Shown here piece by piece: positions 53,735 to 63,870 of a DNA stretch of 64,000 nucleotides (position 1 is the first letter of the stretch; each line of letters begins with the position of its first letter). Both the position numbers and the translations under genes were made by a program. Below the pieces are notes generated by a model, which worked only from the letters and a program-made list of their open reading frames with translations, made no database searches and was not told the DNA's origin. The stretch comes from Ciona savignyi. Taxonomy: Eukaryota > Chordata > Ascidiacea > Phlebobranchia > Cionidae. The DNA is taken from contig CH002034.1 in NCBI GenBank assembly GCA_000149265.1, positions 148,626 through 212,625 of the forward strand, written 5' to 3'.

Positions 53735-54165
53735 GAGATAATCATGTGTTATTCTCGTAAATGGGAATACGCAAGGGGGTTATCACACGGGCAATCGTCC
53801 GATCACCTCGCGCCACCATCGGGTTACTGGAGCTATTGCAGTGTATTGTGTATGGTTGAAACGTTTCTTTAATTTAGTAGAACCCATTAATCCGCTGGGT
53901 TCAGGCAATGTCCGCTTGTTGCCTTGCCCAAGGACATAACCGATTATCTAACGACCAGTTTTAAACCTTAGAATTTTCTTGGTCATTTTATCACTTTTAT
54001 TGTTATATCTTTGACGGTGCGGATGCAGAAGATATTGTAAAGTGTTTTATAAGAATGAGACGTTGCTATTGCTACCGTTAAACATAATAATCCATTGGGT
54101 TAGGTAACGTCCGCTAATTGACCTGCCCAAGAACCCAGTCAACTAAAGACGGACTTACAGGGGAT
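53735..54165 (-). repeat. Family B SINE and a second partial copy
   Basis: 53735-53970: GGGGGTTATCACACGGGCAA, TCACCTCGCGCCACCATCGG, AACCCATTAATCCGCTGGGT, GCCTTGCCCAAGGACATAAC. A further fragment at about 54090-54165 repeats the CCATTGGGTTAGG...TGCCCAAGAAC part. Confidence 0.75.
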
Positions 54166-54631
54166 TAAAGTCCGATTCAAACCAACGCGCTTAGGCATCA
54201 GTAGATATTAACCTGACCTAAACGATCAAACTAACTGTCCAGACGTTGTATTTTTATTTTTTTGCCAAGTGTGAATATTAAATTTTTGAAACATATTTCG
54301 CTACAGAAAGAACAAATAAAATATACGAGCGTCGTAGATTACCACATTATACCCTCAACACCCGGGTAAAAATCATTCGCAAGTAACAGAAAAATGTTGT
54401 TTTCAGCTAAGAAGTTATAAATGAATTGGAAAATTTATATTTATCGGTAAATTTTCTCGTTATAGGTAATAGATGATAACAGCGTATTGTAGAATAACAT
54501 ATTATCTGTTGTTTAATTTTTGTGTATTTTTTAAGGAAAAAAAAAGAGAAAGTCGTAAATGTGTTACGGTATCCAGAAAAGAAATCTTTACTGAACTGTC
54601 TTTAAATATTAGTTAAAAACAAAAAAAAACT

Positions 54632-54806
54632 AAAAGGAGGGAAAGCAGGAAGGAGGGAAACCGCACATTAAAATTTAAATATGGGAATAGAGATAGGGTT
54701 AGTTCTGGGGTCAAGATTAGATTAGTGTTTGGGCAGGGTTAAAATTAGTTCCATAATTTTAGTGAGCAGTTTCCCTCCTTCCCTCTTTTCCTTTTTTTTA
54801 GTGTTG
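54632..54806. mobile_element. hAT-like MITE copy
   Basis: AACTAAAAGGAGGGAAAGCA left and TTTTTTTAGTGTTGCCC right; core GGGTTAGTTCTGGGGTCAAG. No clear target duplication because of flanking poly-A. Confidence 0.72.
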
Positions 54807-56343
54807 CCCTTTTAATCGTACTTTACTGACCTGCGGGATACCAAGGCAGGATAAACGGGAGCTGGGCAGAACATTATTCTGCGGGATAGTGTGAAGGGGT
54901 GTTTTCGTCACTAACACAAACGGGACGGCGTAAGGGTATATAATAAACGGCACAGCGTATATCATAATATAACCCATCAAGCTAATGTTAGTGACAAAAA
55001 TACTTTGTCCAGCTGAAATAATGTGTTGTCCTGCTCCGCAGATTATTAAAGCCCTTAAAACAACTCAAGTTTGTTATTAGTTTCACTACTTACGAATCAG
55101 TGCAAAATTGGTATTATTCACTGCTTATAGTTTACTTTATCCTATGCCTATTAAATTATATCCTTTTTTTTCAATGACGTGTTTTAACGACTGTTCGTTT
55201 TGCCGTCTTTTCCTGTTCCTCGCATTTTTAAATACTAGGGCAAAAATAAATAAACTAAAACTAAACCTATAGTCTTGCATGGTTTTTGGTAGGCTCACAT
55301 TATTTTATTTAATGGTCTGGTACATACATGGTGATATGTCTGACATGTGAACTAAGTTTGAATGGTGCCCCAGTTAGAAAATCCTGGTGTATGGCATCCC
55401 TGTTGGAAAGTTCATTTTCTGTTCGCCGTTTTTTTGCGCCAACATTTTTTAACCAAAATTTTGTGCCACGCCAGCAATACTTATTTGCGCCATAACAAAC
55501 GAAGTTGCCTCATTTTTAGTTAAAACTTTGAAATATAAAGCTTAAAGTATCAAAAATACTGACATTAAGGAAAGAAAGTGTAATCACGCCACGCCAGCAT
55601 GATTTTTGGAGTGTTCTGCACTAATACCCGGAAAAGTAGTCCGTGCGCTAGATATATCCGGCGCATCGTACGAACTTTCCAGTCGAGTATCGCATCAATA
55701 TAAAACTCTACACCAAAATATAAAACTCTACACCAAACTGTATAAACTACAGCTGGGAGTGTCCATTATAAAATCAAGATTCCATTTGAATAAGAAATAA
55801 TTCGGATTTATTTTTCGATTCTACCTATTCAAAATTCTACCATCCCTTTACTTGTCAGTTTTTGTCATTAGTCATAAGGCATGCTTACAATATATTTTTC
55901 ACAGTGTTTTTATTGGTATGTTTTATTGGTTCATATTTCTTAATTCTTTCAAAAATATTAGTAAGGGCCACTAGGTTGACTGTATGAGGCATGTTATGTA
56001 TTTAACAAATTATTTTCAATTAAATGGTTGGCCAAAATAGTTTGTAAACGTTGCTTCCAGTGAAATAATGGTTTAAAAATAGCAGTGCCTTTAACATATA
56101 CAAAAAACTGCATTACTTTCCATAACCTCACTGTGTTCATGGGGTATCCAATGAACCATGTTAAACATCCCACCAACAGGGATAAACCTGATCATCCTAT
56201 CCCACCTTGATTTTTCTACAACGACACTCGTTTGATATACTTTTTTTAATATCCATCGTCTGTTGTTCATGAACCCTCATTGCTTGGATCGTTTAACCAC
56301 CCAATTTTCTTTGTGGATTAAGCGTAATAAGTTTGATTTAAAT

Positions 56344-56540
56344 CGGGTAAAACTAAAAGGAGGGAAGGAGGGAAACTAGACACTAAAATGAATATTAGGG
56401 CATTAGAGTAAGTTTTAAACATGGGGTTGAAGTTAGGGTTAGTTCTGCGGTTGAGATTGATTAGTGTTAAAGGCAGGGTTTAAATATAGCTTTCCATTAG
56501 ACTAGTTTCAGTGAGCAGTTTTCCTCCCTTAGTATTGTCC
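56344..56540. mobile_element. hAT-like MITE with perfect 8-bp target duplication
   Basis: Flanked by ATTTAAAT at 56336-56343 and 56541-56548. Left CGGGTAAAACTAAAAGGAGG; right CCCTTAGTATTGTCC. Confidence 0.87.
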
Positions 56541-56865
56541 ATTTAAATTCTTATTCCTGTTTTTAATATTTTTTCTATGTCAGATTTGGCAGCCACATCT
56601 GGCTATACCTGCATTAATTAATTGATTTAAATCCAGATGTTTTAACGGCTGTTTTTTTTATAGAAGGTTGTGTTGCGCGTTTTTATCGTGAAAACAAAAA
56701 GTAAACTAACTAAACCTATAACTAGTTTGCAACTTACTAACATTGGATTATCTGACTTACTAACAAAAAAATTATATTTGATTTTCAAAGTTTCTAAAAC
56801 TACAAAACTGATAATATTTTTTCACTTTGGTACAAATTGCTTTATAATAGAATTATGTAGGGGGA

Positions 56866-57126
56866 TTGGTGGGAAAACCAAGGGAGTTATCACACGGACA
56901 ATCGTCAGATCACCTCGCACCCACCGTTGGGTTGCTGGAGCTATTTCAATGTGTTATATATTTAAGCCATTCCTTTAATTCGATAAAACACATTTATCCA
57001 CTGGGTTCAGGCAATGTCCGATAAGTGCCTTGCCAAAGGACACAGCCAATTAGCTTGTGATCAGTTTCGTACCCGCAACCTTCCGGTTGAAAGGCGCCGT
57101 ACTAAACCACCAGACCAACCGGTCGG
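56866..57126 (-). repeat. Family B composite SINE, full length
   Basis: Body through to tRNA-like head in reverse: ACACGGACAATCGTCAGATC, CCACTGGGTTCAGGCAATGT, GCAACCTTCCGGTTGAAAGG, CTAAACCACCAGACCAACCG. Confidence 0.85.
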
Positions 57127-57627
57127 ACAATTGGTATAAATATATCTATGTTTGTCATGTAAGCTGTTCGGCCCCACTACCATACTATTGGAATCCTTAT
57201 TAACCTTCTAGCTTATATGACCTGAATAAGAATCAACCTAAATGATTTAAATGCAAGTCAATCATCCACAATGTATATTTTAATACCGGTACTTGAACTA
57301 ACCAAGCAGAAATATGGTATAGACATGAACCTTTTTTCAGGTGTAAAAATTAAAATTGGGTAAGTATGCATGTATGTATGGTTATAATTAGATTGTAAGT
57401 TTAATTTAAAATGTTTAAGTAATTTTAGGCGAAGTTTGTATTTGTATAAGGGGTGCAATTTTGGGGGCAATGGTGTAGTTTGCACTCCTGGCAGTTTAAT
57501 TATAAAGAGACGACTTCAAAATGCTACACAATTGCATTATGCTTGCTTGAATCCTCAGCTTAATGTACTAAATAGCTGCAATGACCTTTTCTCCTAACTC
57601 CCACTTTCCAATTAGATCTTAAACGGT

Positions 57628-57641
57628 ATTTTTTCTTGCAG
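57628..57641 (+). promoter_or_regulatory. Splice acceptor just before the LDB start codon
   Basis: A pyrimidine-rich TTTTTTCTTGCAG directly upstream of a 24-base leader that has an in-frame stop (TAA) before the ATG at 57666. It implies a 5' UTR intron or, if this is Ciona, a spliced-leader trans-splicing acceptor. Confidence 0.55.
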
Positions 57642-57665
57642 ATTTTTTTGTGAAACTAATTTAAA

Positions 57666-58784
57666 ATGCCTGTCCGACCAAATAGCAACTCTGCATTAGA
57701 TGGTAGGCACCCACCTATTATGCTGCCCCCGGATTATAAAATATACCAGATGAACAAGAGATTGCAGGAACGCACCGACAGCTGTGACAATCAGTGGTGG
57801 GATTCGTTTGCGACCGAGTTTTTCGAGGATAAATCGACTCTTACTCTTTCTTTCTGTTTGGAAGACGGCTTGAAGAGGTATACTATTGGGAGGACTTTGA
57901 TTCCTCGTTTTTTTCGCACCATGTTTGAAAGTGGGGTAATAGATATGTACATGGTGCTACGGCTTCCTAAAGATTATATGAACAGCGCGAACGGACTGAT
58001 AACGCTCGACTGCGATCACGCAACTATGGTCATGCATCACACGAAACCTGTGCCGACAAAAGTTTGCGCCGAAGGTCATTTATTGGTGGAATTCAGCGCC
58101 GATGAATTAATGAGAATCCGTTCATGGCATTTTGCGATACAAACGCACCTCGAATACATCCCAAAGCAAGCACCTCTCCAAAACCCCGGCATTTTAGAGG
58201 ATTTATGCAAAAACACAACAAGACAAGGCCTAACTCCGGCGATGCTTAACTATCTCAAGATGTGTGTCATTATTGAGCCAATGAAGGAACTAATGTCTCG
58301 ACAGAAGACGTATAACATGGACCCTAGAGACTGTCTCCGTAACTGTCTCTTTCAAAAATGGCAGAGAATGTTAAACCCAGCCACAGACGCTAGCCGTCCG
58401 GCAAAGAGACCGTCAAGGAAACGAAAAAACTCAAGTAACAATAACACCCCTCATGTGAACCAACCGCAGAAGAAAAAAGGCTTCCAAACATCAGATGTTA
58501 TGATGGTGGGTGAACCAACACTGATGGGGCACGAATTTGGGGACGAGGACGAACGTATGATAACTCGACTCGAGAATAATCAGTTCGACGGTCCGTCAGT
58601 TAAATCAGAGGAGCATGACACCTCAGCAGCCAGCTTTCCTAGCATTTCATCCCCGATTACCACAACTTCCCAATGGCAGGGACACCAGGCTCAGAGCGCT
58701 ACGATGCAAAATAACATTATCCCCAAAAGTGAGCCCTCTGAAGGTGCACAAGACCCAACACCTCCTTTATCATCCAGCACTTGA
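57666..58784 (+). CDS. LDB: LIM-domain-binding protein (LDB1/LDB2 type), single coding exon
   Basis: Nuclear adaptor that dimerises and bridges LIM-homeodomain and LMO proteins, looping enhancers to promoters and setting cell fate. 372 aa, the usual family length (about 370-410). Seen: dimerisation domain about 24-235, with DNQWWDSF, EFFEDKSTLTLSFCLEDG, KRYTIGRTLIPRFFR and RDCLRNCLFQKWQRM; a basic nuclear import signal KRPSRKRK at 247-254; and the LIM interaction domain at 276-309 with SDVMMVGEPTLMG, EFGDEDERMITRLENNQFD. All key parts are intact, so it is probably functional. The whole coding region lies in one exon, whereas vertebrate LDB genes are split into many exons; this suggests intron loss or a retrocopy. 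An in-frame stop upstream fixes the start. Confidence 0.96.
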   Translation: MPVRPNSNSALDGRHPPIMLPPDYKIYQMNKRLQERTDSCDNQWWDSFATEFFEDKSTLTLSFCLEDGLKRYTIGRTLIPRFFRTMFESGVIDMYMVLRLPKDYMNSANGLITLDCDHATMVMHHTKPVPTKVCAEGHLLVEFSADELMRIRSWHFAIQTHLEYIPKQAPLQNPGILEDLCKNTTRQGLTPAMLNYLKMCVIIEPMKELMSRQKTYNMDPRDCLRNCLFQKWQRMLNPATDASRPAKRPSRKRKNSSNNNTPHVNQPQKKKGFQTSDVMMVGEPTLMGHEFGDEDERMITRLENNQFDGPSVKSEEHDTSAASFPSISSPITTTSQWQGHQAQSATMQNNIIPKSEPSEGAQDPTPPLSSST

Positions 58785-58969
58785 TTTCAACGCTTCTTCG
58801 ACAAGTTTATTTCTAAGTTAATAGGACGACGTTATATCTACGGCCATTTTACAAGAAAAATTGTCGCTGGATGTTTTCAGTTCGTTTCAAGCAGCTATTG
58901 AAGCTGGTCTGGGATACTGCAATTGTACAGAAGTTATGTGATTGGTATTTAATTGACCTTAATGAAAGA

Positions 58970-59142
58970 TAGGTGGTCATGGGGATAAGAACAGAGCTCT
59001 TGACCTCACAAGTGTTCGGTTCAATATTCACCCTGACCACTTTTTACTTTATTGTAATGAACATGCAATGTGGTCTAGTGGATAAGGATAGAGGACATAA
59101 CCAGACAGGTACTAGGTTCGATAATTAACCTGACCACTTTCA
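58970..59142 (+). repeat. Two head-to-tail family C tRNA-like SINE copies in the LDB 3' region
   Basis: 58970-59050: GGTCATGGGGATAAGAACAG, TTCGGTTCAATATTCACCCT, GACCACTTTTT. 59069-59142: GTGGTCTAGTGGATAAGGAT, CTAGGTTCGATAATTAACCT, GACCACTTT. The A-box (TAGTGGATAAGG) and B-box (GGTTCGATAAT) are clear in the second. Confidence 0.75.
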
Positions 59143-59787
59143 CCCATGCTGTGTCCTTTGAAACACCCTGAGTTTCCATCCAATTTCAGAATCACCTCAT
59201 TTCAAATTGCCACGGTATTTTTCTTGCCTTAAAAATGTTTTCATAATAATTTTAGATGTTTATGTAGATTTTTCATTTATTTTACCTGAAAAGTGACACT
59301 AATAGGTGGTAATAGGTGCGAAAAACCTATAAAAATTGCAAATTTTGATTTTTTAGGCAAATCGGTGCTAAAATAGTATTGTGGCAGCAAACTATTCATC
59401 CCAATTTATGAACGATGGTGAAATATCTTATTTTTTCAGATTTATAGAGGGGGATTATACTTTTTCTGTAATGAGTTATTATGTCACACCATTCAGGTGT
59501 ATATTTCATTCCATTTTTGTACCCCTAAAATATTTTTTTTAATTTTTAACACATTTCAACTTGATATTTTCGTGACTATTTATCTAGTTTTTTTCCTATG
59601 TTTGATCATTTTAAAATATGGTTTTTCTACTGATGGACTAGTTTATTAGCAGTTTTCTTGCTATACTAAGTCCCTGCTAATGGGAGTTGTTGTTTCTGGT
59701 AAGTAGGACAGTGATGACGTGTCCTAACTAACAATTACGTCACACAGTGTTGTTTATTTTACCGATGTAAAGACGAGACTTGCTGCT

Positions 59788-59793
59788 AATAAA
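59788..59793 (+). promoter_or_regulatory. Possible polyadenylation signal downstream of LDB
   Basis: AATAAA about 1.0 kb after the LDB stop, the first one I noticed. The intervening DNA holds two tRNA-like SINE copies, so a nearer non-canonical signal is possible. Confidence 0.3.
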
Positions 59794-59819
59794 TTCGCTC
59801 AACGATTTTGGGTTTAAAA

Positions 59820-60003
59820 ATTGTGGCCGAACGGTTAACTGAAGAAACAAGTGGTATTGGCGACGAGCATATCGCCGATTCGAAACTCAGCCCAGTAAAA
59901 AATGTTTTTTTATTGGTTATGTTGCCGAATGGTTAACACGATCAATTCAAACACAGCATTTGTGGCGAAATGATTAGCGCGACCGATTCATATACTGATT
60001 TTA
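59820..60003 (+). repeat. Two or three family A SINE fragments
   Basis: TTGTGGCCGAACGGTTAACT, CGCCGATTCGAAACTCAGCC, then GTTGCCGAATGGTTAACACG and TGTGGCGAAATGATTAGCGC. Confidence 0.7.
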
Positions 60004-60237
60004 GGATAGTCATGTTTATCCCCGTGAATGGAAAAACTAAAGGGTTTAACACACGGGCAATCGTCAGATCACCTCGCGCTTAAAGTCAGGTTAACGGAGC
60101 TATTGCAGTGTGGTGTGTAAGATTTACTTGTTTCTTTAATTTTAGGTAAAACCCACTAATCCGCTGGGTTTAGGCAATGTCCGTAAAGTGCCTTGCCTAA
60201 GAACACAACGGCCTAGCTAGCGACCAGTTTCGAATAC
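60004..60237 (-). repeat. Family B SINE, left arm of an inverted pair
   Basis: GGATAGTCATGTTTATCCCC, AACACACGGGCAATCGTCAG, AATCCGCTGGGTTTAGGCAA, CGACCAGTTTCGAA. Inverted with respect to 60551-60823. Confidence 0.85.
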
Positions 60238-60317
60238 TGATTTCTATAACAATACGGTCTGAGTGATTAACTTTTGGATTCGAAACATAGAAGACTAAAA
60301 AAGACAGGACAGAACTG

Positions 60318-60430
60318 TTGTGTGGCCAAAAGTTTAACATGATTGATTTCTGTGCCGTTTTTTATACTATCCCGAACAGTCTTCGTAATGAGCCCATATC
60401 GTGGATTCGAAACCGTACGAAAAAAATGTC
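60318..60430 (+). repeat. Family A SINE
   Basis: GTTGTGTGGCCAAAAGTTTA head, GTGGATTCGAAACCGTACGA tail with poly-A; it lies between the two inverted family B copies. Confidence 0.65.
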
Positions 60431-60550
60431 AACGATAGTCGTATCCTGTAACGGGGTTCTTATACACGAGGTACTCTGACGATTTCTCGTGCGATAACGC
60501 TCCCTTGCGTACAAATATTTCGTATTTGTGAATTGTCTTTTTCCTTGTCC

Positions 60551-60823
60551 TGCCAGTTAGTCTGGCGGTTTAGTGAGTCGCCTTTCAATCGAAAGGTTGC
60601 AGGTACAAAACTGGTCGGTTGTCTCATTGGGCACTTTACGAACATTGTCTGGACCTGGCAGATAAATGGGTTCTACCCAAATTAAAGGAACGTCTATATC
60701 ATATACAACACACTACAATAGCTACGGTAACCCGACGGTGGGCGCAAGGTGATCTGACGATTGCTCGTGTGTTAACCCCCTTGGTTTTCCCATTCACGAG
60801 GATAAACATGAGTATCCTATCCT
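60551..60823 (+). repeat. Family B composite SINE, full length
   Basis: tRNA-like head (CAGTTAGTCTGGCGGTTTAG, CCTTTCAATCGAAAGG, GGTTGCAGGT), body (ATATACAACACACTACAATA, GACGGTGGGCGCAAGGTGAT) and end CATGAGTATCCTATCCT. A composite SINE of tRNA origin (Cics-1) has been described in Ciona; whether this is that element was not checked. Confidence 0.85.
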
Positions 60824-60939
60824 TTAAACGTCCTATAACAGCCTTCTCATGATTCCAATTTTTATTAAAAGGACCGGTTACGTGTTTTCATCGTGGAAAC
60901 AAAAAAAACTAAACTGAACGTTGAACTATTGTGTATTTC

Positions 60940-61401
60940 AGGAGGCGTTCAACTAATTATTTTCCCTATCTCTCCAATGCAAACTGACCTCACAAAAACG
61001 ACTGTCACTCAAAATCCTGACATAGGAAGTCTTAGATTTTTTCACAATTTAAAATTGAAGCTTGGATCTGCAACCTAAACTCAAAACCCTACAAAATTTT
61101 GTTTAAAAATTTTGAGCCCATACCCCTTCGTACATCGGCAACTTTTTTCCAACAAAACAGCTAGCAGATGCACATTCAACACCTTTATTTTACAAAGCAC
61201 TGCTCCACGATTACAAAACTTTACAGCTAAACGAGAACACCGGCGCGCAGCCTAGCACATGCTGCTTTCAACAAAACAAACATTGGGGAATCACCACCAT
61301 TGTTACTCAGCAAAACACTAGTTTAAAAACAATGACTCATGAAGGGTACCACTCGTCACATCCTGCCGTTCATAGAGGTCTTAATTGGTTATACGCCATC
61401 T
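60940..61401 (+). repeat. 462-bp dispersed repeat, copy 2
   Basis: Near-identical to 4329-4790. Differences seen by eye are a handful of substitutions and compensating 1-base length changes near AACTTTTTTCCAACAAAACA. Confidence 0.85.
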
Positions 61402-62570
61402 TCAACAGAGCGATGAGTTGCTTTGAATTTTATTGTCGTTGTTTTTTCCTTCTGCGTCAGTGGACAGGTATTGCTATACATGGTTATCAAAACACAATTC
61501 GTTTTCCACCTGCTGAATCCATTTCTTAACACCGATTATTATCGTTGCCTCAATATACGGCGGTAACTGCCTGTTTAATTACCGTGAACCTAGCAACAAA
61601 ATATTTTTTATCAACTGAATTTAAGGCCAATTGTGTTTACGCGTTGTTTCTTTTAACAAATGTCAAATGACGTTAAACGATTTAATAGAAAGGCGACTAC
61701 AATTAAAAATAATGATATGGTCAAATTACCGTGACACAGTCTGTCGGTTCCTTACCTTTTCGACTCACGATCAATGATACGTTAAGGGTTAAAGTCGTGT
61801 TTACGTGTTTATTCATTACTCGCGCAACGATTTGGTAAGGAAACACGAACGGGCATAAGATTTGCCATCTCACGACAAAGAGCTTAGGTGCCACTGGTAG
61901 GGTGAATTTTATGGTCGAACGAGATAATGGTAGTCAGTTCTGAAAAGAACTATTGGTGAGTCCCAAGTGGTCTGATGTGCAAAAACAAAACAAGGCAATT
62001 TATACTGAAAGTGACAATTATGCTATGGTCAAATTATCCTGACACAGTTAAATGAAGTCGTTGTTTTATATCCGAGAATAAATGAATGTTTTAGAAATGA
62101 TTGTGAATTAACCATACCTGGAGAAAAAGGATAGACAGTATTTAAACCGAGCATAGTTGGTGAACGATTGTTTTCTGAAAGATCAGTACATTGCGGACAC
62201 GTTACTTAGCACGTTTTTTTCAAAAATAAAGACATGAATAAGTCGCACTATAGCTCTTCGCCCCCATAATCATTCGATTGTAAACTGACTTAATTACCTA
62301 ACGCCTTAGTTTAAGTCAGTGATCATAGCGACGAGTAAATACTGTGTAATTTGTTAAATTATGATGTCAGCATAAATTAAAAAAATACACTTATACTTTA
62401 ACTTGAAAGCTGATCGGCTCAAAGTACATAAGGAAGGGTTAAATGTTGTGTCGTTTATTGCTGAAGTGGTTGTCGGCGCATGTTAGCAAAAGTGGACAAA
62501 ATGAACCTACATATAAAAGTTAGTACGTCCAGATTTAAACCGTAAGACAAAAATACATTTTTATATTTAA
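61402..62570. other. Gene-free stretch
   Basis: No supported gene or element. TATGGTCAAATTAYCGTGACACAGT occurs twice (about 61717 and 62022), a small direct repeat. Confidence 0.4.
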
Positions 62571-62670
62571 TTCTACCGAGCCAAGTTTCGAACCCATTCC
62601 ATACCACTCGATTTTTTTATAGTATAGTCGGAATATGTAACGGTCGCCTTAACCATTATGCCACACTCTG
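62571..62670 (-). repeat. Family A SINE, diverged
   Basis: CAAGTTTCGAACCCATTCC and GCCTTAACCATTATGCCACA, adjacent to the 50-bp satellite. Confidence 0.65.
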
Positions 62671-62682
62671 TAATTATTTCGA

Positions 62683-63870
62683 GATAGTAGTAAGCCATAA
62701 GACCGAACAGTTAAAACAATTCGTATAAAATTGATAGTAGTAAGCCATAAGACCGTACAGTTAAAACAATTCGTATAAAATTGATAGTAGTAAGCCATAA
62801 GACTGTACAGTTAAAACAATTCGTATAAAATTGATAGTAGTAAGCCATAAGACCGTACAGTTAAAACAATTCGTATAAAATTGATAGTAGTAAGCCATAA
62901 GACCGTACAGTTAAAACAATTCGTATAAAATTGATAGTAGTAAGCCATAAGACCGTACAATTAAAACAATTCGTATAAAATTGATAGTAGTAAGTAGGGC
63001 TGCGAAAAATTAACGGTTAACCACGGTTAACCGTTTTTATGGTTAACCGTCACGTCAAATTTTAACCGTTTAACCGTTTTTTAACAACTCTTTTTTTGAA
63101 CTCTTTATCTGTTCGTTGGTTGGTAAAACGCACGCTTTCATGACATGAAATACCTGACTGACAACAGTAAAAAATGTGGGATGGCAACATACAAAATATA
63201 CCACTCAGGTTTTTTCACGCATTATGGTATTTTTTACAATGTGTCTACTGTAACAACCTATATAACACACACGTTCATTCATATTTTGAAACGTTACTTT
63301 ACGGCCCACATTTAATTGGGCGTAATTGCGTTTTAATAATCTTCAAATATACATAACTCCATTCACACGTTTATTGTTTCATTATTAACGTAATATAAGC
63401 AACCATTCACACGTCGATTGTTTGATTGTCCACGTAATATACGCACCAGTCGATTGTTTGATTGTCAACGTAATATAAGCAACCATTCAGACGCTGATTG
63501 TTTGATTTTTAACTCAATATTACGCATTACAATCAAAGTTATACTATGTGTCTTAAGGTGACGTTTAAAAACTATAAAGTAACGCATAAATAAGACCCGA
63601 TAATGCCGGTAATCACGCGCGTTATTTCTTTGCTGCCCTTTACTGCTGCCTGAACTTTTTTTGGCAAAAACGGTGCCGATTTGATGGTAGTTGAAAGAAA
63701 ATCGGTTAACGGTTAACCAATCATTTTTACATCAGTTAACCGTTTTTTAAATTAACTGTTAATTCGCAGCCCTAGTAGTAAGCCATAAGACCGTAGAGTT
63801 AAAACAATCCGTATAAAATTGATAGTAGTAAGCCATAAGACCGTAGAGTTAAAACAATTCGTATAAAATT
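62683..63870. repeat. 50-bp satellite, eight units, split by a transposon
   Basis: Six exact-period units at 62683, 62733, 62783, 62833, 62883 and 62933 (GATAGTAGTAAGCCATAAGA then CCGTACAGTTAAAACAATTC and GTATAAAATT). A seventh is split by the element at 62995-63774, and an eighth covers 63821-63870. Units left of the insertion read GTACAG or GTACAA (GAACAG in the first), those right of it GTAGAG. Confidence 0.95.
62995..63774. mobile_element. 780-bp non-autonomous hAT-like transposon with 8-bp target duplication
   Basis: Terminal inverted repeat TAGGGCTGCGAA (12 bp, perfect) at both ends. Target duplication GTAGTAAG at 62987-62994 and 63775-63782, matching the satellite unit, so the empty site can be rebuilt exactly. 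Subterminal clusters of GGTTAACCG on both sides look like transposase-binding repeats. No transposase frame: the longest open stretches are about 60 codons without an hAT motif. Confidence 0.93.

Larger units (their letters stand above)
50444..57627. other. Intergenic region between A1CF and LDB
   Basis: No gene supported. It holds four MITE copies and several SINEs listed separately. The parts between (51030-52410, 54180-54620, 54810-56330, 57130-57620) are AT-rich with only short unsupported frames; 51530-51854 is open in two frames but has no recognisable domain. Confidence 0.45.

Noticed and set aside
62683-63870. CRISPR-like regular repeat
   Set aside because: Units are contiguous 50-bp satellite copies without spacers, in a eukaryotic genome.
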